Assembly (NCBI GenBank): GCA_023422975.1
Contig: JAFAGF010000227.1
Span: 1 to 6,282, forward strand
Length of the DNA: 6,282 bases
Origin: Pseudomonadota bacterium
Lineage (GTDB): Bacteria; Pseudomonadota; Gammaproteobacteria; Burkholderiales; Burkholderiaceae_C
Direction: 5' to 3'
In this document: positions 1 through 6,282 of the stretch, in pieces
Numbering within the stretch: position 1 is the first letter of the stretch
Layout: every line of letters begins with the position of its first letter
The notes under the pieces: generated by a model
What the model was told of the DNA's origin: nothing
Database searches by the model: none
The model's input: the letters and a program-made list of their open reading frames with translations, nothing else
Translations under genes and position numbers: made by a program

Positions 1-1
1 C

Positions 2-2362
2 TTCACTGCGGGCCTCGCACAACATGCTCAAGCGCATAAGGATTTCGATGCCCTCTACGACACCCATGAATTAGCATTCTCCCTCATGGCCAGAGCGGTC
101 GAAGCGCAACTGCCTGATGCCAAGCAAATGCTGCAATGGCTTTCGGTACTGGACGACTACCACACTGGTTCAACTGAGAAGAATCAGCTCAATATTGCTG
201 TTGCCAATGCTCCGCAGCTGCGCCAAGCCATACAACACACCCTGTTGATTACGCAAAGCACCAAAGAAACACTACGTGAAAACTGCATCACGCTGTCGTA
301 CTACTTACCGACTTTGCAACTGACCGAACCGGATCTCATTGGCTTGCTAGATGCATTACCAGCCCATGACGAACGCTGGCAAGAACTGGTGCTACTCACC
401 CACCATGACGAAGAACATGGTGCAGCCATACGCCACAAAGCCCAAAAATTCATAGCAAACTCCCCCACTCTGCAAAGCTGGCTAGAGCAACTTGCTAGGC
501 CTCGCATCAAACATGAGTGGGAAATCAAAGACGAAGAAAACCGCACAAAGCGACAAGCAAAAAAATCTGCACAAAAAGAACAAAACATCGCTTGGCATAC
601 CAAGCACATCGATGCCTTGAAAGCGGGTGATTGGGAAGCCTGCTGGTGGGCTGCTTCTATCTACATGCGAGGAAACAACGATGAGGCCACAAAGAAAGCA
701 CCGCCAGAGCAAAGGCTGCAACATGTATTGACCGAAGCGCTCGCGCACGCAGCCCACAGCGGATTTGAAGCGCATTTACTCCAGCCGGTAAGCAATCCAA
801 CACTGGATGAAATTGCCCAAAGCTATGCGAAAAGCACAGAATATCGAGTGAGCTGCATCGTTCTTGCAGGCATGCTGGAGCGCCTGCGCAAGGGGGGTGA
901 CCTTGCAAGCCTTTCCAATGAACGCATTCTTTCGGGCTTCTTATTTCTGCAATCAGGACTATTTCATGCGCATTCTGGTGCCAATACCGATGCGTTGAAC
1001 ACATGCGTCCTGAAAGAGTTAATCCGACGTGAAGTACTCGAAAAAGCCGTTCGTCTTTTTTACGAGCCGCAGCTCCAAGCCAATGTGCAGCATGTCTCTA
1101 GCTTGCACCAACTGCTGCATGACGAAGCATTCAGCCCCCTCAGCGTGGCACTGGCTCAAGAGTGGTTGCAGCACTTCCCTGACCTGCACTCAGACACAGA
1201 AAACCATTTGATTGACTGCCTGATTCGGCACCAAACCACAGATGTACTACGGGCTCTTGCACAACAACGACCCAATCCACATCCAGTGGCAGAGCAGCAC
1301 CTCACATGGGAAGCCGTTCGGCTGCTGACAGACTTTGAATCGCAAGCCCAACGCTTAGAGAACCAAGCCATTGATAAAAATTTGCTTTGGGAGCTTCAAA
1401 CGCGCAGCCAGCGGACGAGGTACGTCAGCCACGGCACACCTCTGGTGTGGAGTTCTGCCCAATGCACTTGGGTTTTCGCAAACTTCCGAACACTTTGGCC
1501 GGCAACAGGGCATCCCCTAGGTGTTTCCGGCGGAAGCCATAACCCTTGGGATGCCACAGAGTTTTTGCACGCCATCGCCCAACAACTGGCCAACGACACT
1601 ACACCCGAAGCGGTGACTGCTTTGCACGCCCTGCGCAATGCGCCAACAGATGGCTACACCGAATTTCTGCAATCGCTCTGTGCCCAGCAGCAACGCAAAC
1701 GGTGTGAGCAAGCCTACGTACCAGCGTCTTTGGATGCATTTGCGAGCATTGCCATCGATGAGCCCCCTCAATCCATCCAAGACTTACAAGCTTGGGTATT
1801 GCAGGAGTTGCACATTGTGCAAGCCAAGATCCGCTCCAACGATGTGAATTCTGGGCGCGGCTTTTACGCAGACGACAACACACCCTACGACGAAGAGCGC
1901 TGCCGCGACCACTTGCTGGAGCTGTTGCGGCAAGGATCTGATGAGGTGAATTACACGCCCGAGACCCATGTCGCAGACGACAAAGAAGTGGACATCACCT
2001 GTGCAGTAGGTGCACTGCGCCTGCCCATAGAAATCAAAGGGCAATGGCACAAAAATGTATGGACAGCCGCAGATGCCCAACTTGATCGCCTCTACACCCC
2101 CGACTGGCAGGCAGAGGGTCACGGTATTTATTTGGTGCTGTGGTTTGGCAAGCAAAAAACCAGCAAAGCGCTCAAAACCTTGGGCAAAGGCCACCCCACC
2201 CCCACCACCGCCGAAGAGATGCAGCAAATGCTGACGGCACAGAGCAATGCCGCCCAGTCAGGCAGGGTCGCCGTGGTAGTGCTAGATGTTGTGCGGCAGC
2301 AAGCACTGCTCCAAACACCTGCAACGCAGGGCAAGAAACTACGCAGCGCCCACAAAGCTTAA
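2..2362 (+). CDS. C-terminal part of a large helical protein with a PD-(D/E)XK nuclease-like domain (5' end outside window)
   Basis: The frame is open from base 2 with no stop. The first ATG (86) has no Shine-Dalgarno sequence before it, and 28 in-frame codons precede it, so the true start lies upstream of the window. Residues are numbered from the ATG at 86 (758 residues visible). About residues 1-500 look like alpha-helical repeats, with no signal peptide or membrane segment. Residues 139-172 are highly charged (EIKDEENRTKRQAKK) and may form a coiled coil. Around 590-700 is a restriction-endonuclease-like core: a helix at 603-614 (ERCRDHLLELL), then D636 in KEVDIT, then E649 and K651 in PIEIKGQ, followed by a hydrophobic strand GIYLVLWFG. 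This D-x12-E-x-K pattern fits PD-(D/E)XK nucleases. From memory, this C-terminal layout occurs in very large bacterial ATPase or NACHT-like proteins linked to phage defence. An NTPase domain would have to lie upstream and cannot be seen. Bases 541-600 are about 42% G+C, against about 67% in 3301-3360, which suggests acquired DNA. The nuclease fold is fairly likely; the defence role is inference. Confidence 0.8.
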   Translation, partial: FTAGLAQHAQAHKDFDALYDTHELAFSLMARAVEAQLPDAKQMLQWLSVLDDYHTGSTEKNQLNIAVANAPQLRQAIQHTLLITQSTKETLRENCITLSYYLPTLQLTEPDLIGLLDALPAHDERWQELVLLTHHDEEHGAAIRHKAQKFIANSPTLQSWLEQLARPRIKHEWEIKDEENRTKRQAKKSAQKEQNIAWHTKHIDALKAGDWEACWWAASIYMRGNNDEATKKAPPEQRLQHVLTEALAHAAHSGFEAHLLQPVSNPTLDEIAQSYAKSTEYRVSCIVLAGMLERLRKGGDLASLSNERILSGFLFLQSGLFHAHSGANTDALNTCVLKELIRREVLEKAVRLFYEPQLQANVQHVSSLHQLLHDEAFSPLSVALAQEWLQHFPDLHSDTENHLIDCLIRHQTTDVLRALAQQRPNPHPVAEQHLTWEAVRLLTDFESQAQRLENQAIDKNLLWELQTRSQRTRYVSHGTPLVWSSAQCTWVFANFRTLWPATGHPLGVSGGSHNPWDATEFLHAIAQQLANDTTPEAVTALHALRNAPTDGYTEFLQSLCAQQQRKRCEQAYVPASLDAFASIAIDEPPQSIQDLQAWVLQELHIVQAKIRSNDVNSGRGFYADDNTPYDEERCRDHLLELLRQGSDEVNYTPETHVADDKEVDITCAVGALRLPIEIKGQWHKNVWTAADAQLDRLYTPDWQAEGHGIYLVLWFGKQKTSKALKTLGKGHPTPTTAEEMQQMLTAQSNAAQSGRVAVVVLDVVRQQALLQTPATQGKKLRSAHKA

Positions 2363-2367
2363 CGATA

Positions 2368-2373
2368 AGGAGA
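2368..2373 (+). promoter_or_regulatory. Ribosome binding site of the HIT gene
   Basis: AAGGAG lies 8 nt before the ATG at 2382, in the 19-bp gap after the upstream stop codon. It fixes 2382 as the start. The same frame is open back to an ATG at 2286, but that extension overlaps the upstream gene and lies outside the HIT fold. Confidence 0.85.
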
Positions 2374-2381
2374 CTTCACCC

Positions 2382-2837
2382 ATGCCCATGTTTGTTGACA
2401 CATCCCCGCCCGGCCACTGCATTTTTTGCAAAATCGTGGCGGGCGAGATACCCGCCGCCAAGGTGTATGAAGATGACTTGACCGTGGCGTTTATGGACAT
2501 TGGCCAGGTCAACCCCGGCCATGTGCTGGTGGCCAGCAAGCGCCATGCCGTCACCATGCTTGACTTGACGACCGAGGAAGCCGCCGCCGTCATGCAGACC
2601 GCGCAGCGCGTGGCGCAAGCGGCGCAGCAGGCATTTGCCCCCGATGGCATTACCCTCTTCCAAGCCAATGGCGCAGCGGGCGGGCAAACCGTTTTCCACT
2701 TTCACATGCATGTGCTGCCACGCCATGAGAACGATGGCATGGCGCTGGCATGGCCACGCAAAGAGCCTGCCATGTCCGTGCTGCAAGGCTATGCCCAACA
2801 GCTCCAGGCCGCCTTACAGCCAGACGCCAAGCTTTAA
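2382..2837 (+). CDS. HIT family protein (histidine triad nucleotide-binding hydrolase)
   Basis: This 151-residue protein has the usual length of bacterial Hint-like HIT proteins. The histidine triad is HFHMHVLP, with H106, H108 and H110. In this family the central histidine attacks the alpha-phosphate of a nucleotide substrate such as a nucleoside phosphoramidate or dinucleoside polyphosphate. C13 and C16 (CIFCKI), with H55 and the first triad histidine, match the zinc site seen in many members. Other family signatures are AGEIPAAKVYED (20-31), the NPGHVLV turn (44-50), and the FQANGAAGGQTVFH glycine-rich stretch before the triad. It has no signal peptide, so it should be cytoplasmic. The start is set by AAGGAG at 2368. 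The gene begins 19 bp after the upstream large gene with no visible terminator between them, so read-through is possible. Its sequence is GC-rich like the genes to the right, so it probably belongs to the conserved backbone. Its physiological substrate cannot be told from sequence. Confidence 0.95.
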   Translation: MPMFVDTSPPGHCIFCKIVAGEIPAAKVYEDDLTVAFMDIGQVNPGHVLVASKRHAVTMLDLTTEEAAAVMQTAQRVAQAAQQAFAPDGITLFQANGAAGGQTVFHFHMHVLPRHENDGMALAWPRKEPAMSVLQGYAQQLQAALQPDAKL

Positions 2838-2927
2838 AAACAAGAGCTAGCAGCGCTTGAAAAACAAAAGGTTGAGATAGTTATCTATCTCAATCTTTTT
2901 ATAGTTAAGCGCTGGCTGCTATTGTTT

Positions 2928-2930
<3 letters not shown>
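2835..2930. repeat. 96-bp intergenic palindrome spanning the convergent gene junction
   Basis: The whole stretch is symmetric about one axis between 2882 and 2883. The outer arms 2835-2858 and 2907-2930 match at 20 of 24 paired positions and contain the core AAGCGCTG. The inner arms 2866-2880 and 2885-2899 pair over 15 positions, with one G-T wobble. The linkers between them pair poorly. Pairing stops exactly at both ends: 2834 and 2931 do not match. The end triplets are the TAA stop of the HIT gene (2835-2837) and, on the other strand, the TAA stop of the deaminase gene (2928-2930). From memory, similar palindromes with an AGCGCT core are scattered between genes in Comamonadaceae genomes, so this may be a member of a dispersed family. 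Confidence 0.8.
2866..2899. terminator. Bidirectional intrinsic terminator between the HIT and deaminase genes
   Basis: A 15-bp stem (2866-2880 with 2885-2899) closes a 4-nt TTAT loop. It contains GGTTGAGATAG on the left and CTATCTCAATC on the right. An A-run lies on the left (2866-2869) and a T-run on the right (2896-2900), so either strand gives a hairpin followed by U residues. The position between two convergent genes fits shared termination. The stem is modest in GC content, so efficiency may be moderate unless the outer arms of the palindrome also fold. Confidence 0.75.
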
Positions 2931-5007
<2,077 letters not shown>

Positions 5008-5023
5008 AGGGCGCTATCTTTCC

Positions 5024-5052
5024 AAAGAAAAGGGCTGCCCATGGGCAGCCCT
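5024..5052 (-). terminator. Hairpin with T-rich run between the binding-protein and oxygenase genes
   Basis: AGGGCTGCCC (5031-5040) and GGGCAGCCCT (5043-5052) form a perfect GC-rich inverted repeat with a 2-base centre (a 9-bp stem with a 4-nt CATG loop in practice). On the - strand it is followed directly by TTTCTTT (complement of 5024-5030), like an intrinsic terminator. It lies about 40 bp past the binding-protein stop and just before the oxygenase ribosome binding site (5018-5023). It probably acts as a partial terminator or mRNA 3'-end stabiliser, letting the binding protein be made in excess over the downstream enzymes. Confidence 0.65.
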
Positions 5053-5061
5053 CGCAATATC

Positions 5062-5080
5062 CGAGCCATCTACAGGCTCG
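5062..5080. repeat. Short inverted repeat after the binding-protein stop codon
   Basis: CGAGCC (5062-5067) and GGCTCG (5075-5080) form a perfect 6-bp inverted repeat around a 7-nt loop. It lies just after the binding-protein stop codon (5092-5094) in the direction of transcription and before the stronger hairpin at 5031-5052. No T-run follows it on the - strand, so it is not a terminator on its own; it may add to a 3' structure or be chance. Confidence 0.35.
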
Positions 5081-5091
5081 TTGGTACTGGC

Positions 5092-6237
5092 TTACTGGCC
5101 GGGCACCTTGCCTTCTACGCCCTTGACGTAGAAGTTGATGCCCGCCAAGAAGGCGTCATCCGCAGCAGCGTCTGCTGCCAAGATTTCCTTGCCATCGTTG
5201 GTCGCAATCGGGCCCTTCCAGATTTGGAAAGTTCCAGCCTTCAAGCCTGCCTTCACTTCGTCCACCTTGGCCTTCAGCTCAGCAGGCACATCGTCAGCGA
5301 CCGATACCAGATCAATCGCGCCTTCCTTGACGCCCCACCAGCTGCTGCCCGTGGTCCATGTACCTTCCAGCACATCCTTGACCGCCTTGGAGTAGTAAGG
5401 CTGCCAGTTGATGATGGCCGAACCCAGGTGTGCCTTAGGACCGTAAGCAGTCATGTCCGAGTCCCAGCCAAAAGCACGGGCGCCCTTTTCTTCGGCCGTC
5501 TTGAGTACGGCAGGAGAGTCGGTGTTCTGGAACAGAATGTCTGCGCCACCGTTGATCAGGCTAGTGGCAGCTTCGGTTTCCTTCGGTGGGCTGAACCACT
5601 CATTCACCCACACCACCTTGGTTGTGATCTTGGGGTTCACCGATTGCGCACCCAGCGTGAAAGAGTTGATGTTGCGGATCACTTCAGGAATTGGCACCGA
5701 ACCCACGATACCCAAGGTGTTGCTCTTGGTCATGCCGCCTGCAATCACACCTGCCAGGTAAGCACCTTCATAGGTGCGGCTGTCAAAGGTACGCACGGTT
5801 TCCGAAGTCTTGTAGCCTGTGGCGTGCTCAAACTTGACGTCCTTGAAGTCAGGCGCAATCTTTTGCAGCGTATCCATGTAGCCAAAGGTGGTGCCAAAAA
5901 TCAGCTTGTTACCTTGGCTGGCCAAGTCACGCAACACACGTTCAGCATCCGCACCTTCAGGCACGCTCTCCACAAAGGTCGTGACGATCTTGTCGCCGTA
6001 CTCTTCTTGCACCTTCTTGCGCGCCGTGTCGTGCGCAAACGACCAGCCGCCATCACCCACGGGGCCCACGTAGGCGAAAGCCACCTTCAAAGGCTCTGCT
6101 TTGGCGGGTGCTTCTGCCACTGGCGCAGGTGCTGCAGCCACGGGTTCTTCCTTCTTGCCACATGCTGCCAAGGCAGTGATGGTCAGTGCCGAAACGGCAG
6201 CCAGTTTGAACATGGAACGTTTGTTCAGATCAGTCAT
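5092..6237 (-). CDS. BMP family ABC transporter substrate-binding lipoprotein (purine/nucleoside type)
   Basis: This 381-residue protein should capture a solute in the periplasm and deliver it to an ABC importer. The N-terminus is a lipoprotein signal: positive K6-R7, a hydrophobic stretch (about 10-22), and lipobox LAAC with C26 as the lipidated cysteine. An Ala/Pro/Glu-rich linker (29-48) precedes the binding domain. The domain starts with KVAFAYVGPVGDGGWSFAHD (51-70), typical of the basic membrane protein (BMP/PnrA-like) family, and continues with IFGTTFGYMD (113-122), KFEHATGYK (135-143) and GADILFQNTDSP (231-242). Characterised family members bind purine nucleosides, and relatives occur beside purine catabolism genes. 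AAGGA (complement of 6244-6248) lies 6 nt before the ATG at 6237. The following oxygenase and deaminase genes on the same strand suggest a purine-like ligand. No permease or ATPase gene is visible; they may lie outside the window. Confidence 0.93.
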   Translation of the reverse strand: MTDLNKRSMFKLAAVSALTITALAACGKKEEPVAAAPAPVAEAPAKAEPLKVAFAYVGPVGDGGWSFAHDTARKKVQEEYGDKIVTTFVESVPEGADAERVLRDLASQGNKLIFGTTFGYMDTLQKIAPDFKDVKFEHATGYKTSETVRTFDSRTYEGAYLAGVIAGGMTKSNTLGIVGSVPIPEVIRNINSFTLGAQSVNPKITTKVVWVNEWFSPPKETEAATSLINGGADILFQNTDSPAVLKTAEEKGARAFGWDSDMTAYGPKAHLGSAIINWQPYYSKAVKDVLEGTWTTGSSWWGVKEGAIDLVSVADDVPAELKAKVDEVKAGLKAGTFQIWKGPIATNDGKEILAADAAADDAFLAGINFYVKGVEGKVPGQ

Positions 6238-6256
6238 GGATCGTCCTTATGGATCG
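6236..6256. repeat. 8-bp direct repeat flanking the ribosome binding site of the binding-protein gene
   Basis: ATGGATCG occurs at 6236-6243 and again at 6249-6256, separated by TCCTT, the complement of the Shine-Dalgarno AAGGA. On the - strand, the ribosome binding site is thus framed by two CGATCCAT copies, one of which includes the first two bases of the start codon. It may be a small tandem duplication; no function is evident. Confidence 0.4.
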
Positions 6257-6282
6257 GGAAATAAGCAAACCACTGCAGCAAC

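Noticed and set aside
86..88. The ATG at 86 as the true start of the large left-hand gene
   Set aside because: The frame is open to the window edge, no Shine-Dalgarno precedes it, and the upstream residues continue a helical pattern. It is probably an internal methionine.
2286..2381. A longer N-terminus for the HIT protein starting at 2286
   Set aside because: It would overlap the upstream gene by 77 bp, has no suitable ribosome binding site, and adds 32 residues outside the HIT fold. The ATG at 2382 has AAGGAG at ideal spacing.
2354..2837. Similar AAGCTT-TAA endings of the large gene and the HIT gene, possibly a duplicated end
   Set aside because: The match is only a few bases, is in different codon phases (aaa gct taa versus aag ctt taa), and flanking sequence does not match. 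Chance is enough.
6238..6282. A promoter for the binding-protein operon
   Set aside because: No convincing -10/-35 pair was visible in the 45 bases before the start codon; the promoter probably lies beyond the window.

Overview
The window looks like a piece of a betaproteobacterial chromosome, most likely Burkholderiales and probably Comamonadaceae. This rests on three impressions from memory, not on a database search: the GC-rich coding style of the right-hand genes, the character of the encoded proteins, and an intergenic palindrome with an AGCGCT core of a type common between genes in that family. It holds five protein genes in a convergent layout, two on the + strand at the left and three on the - strand at the right. 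No RNA gene, insertion sequence or CRISPR array was seen.

Left (2-2362, +): the C-terminal part of a large protein whose start lies outside the window. It is mostly alpha-helical, with a charged segment, and ends in a domain with the D...ExK signature of PD-(D/E)XK nucleases. It is less GC-rich than its neighbours. It resembles the C-terminal half of very large, often defence-associated ATPase/nuclease proteins, and is the best candidate here for an undescribed accessory system. Next comes a small HIT-family nucleotide hydrolase (2382-2837, +) with its own strong ribosome binding site.

Centre (2835-2930): a 96-bp palindrome, symmetric about one axis, fills the gap between the convergent HIT and deaminase genes. 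Its core is a bidirectional intrinsic terminator. Its two outermost triplets are the stop codons of the two flanking genes.

Right (2928-6237, -): a probable operon transcribed right to left. It encodes a lipoprotein BMP-family ABC substrate-binding protein (purine/nucleoside type), a Rieske non-heme iron oxygenase resembling N-demethylases such as NdmA, and an adenine deaminase-like amidohydrolase. A hairpin followed by a T-rich run sits between the binding-protein gene and the oxygenase gene. The oxygenase and deaminase genes are only 4 bp apart. Together they suggest uptake and breakdown of a purine or modified (for example N-methyl) purine. The permease and ATPase genes, and any reductase for the oxygenase, are not in the window.
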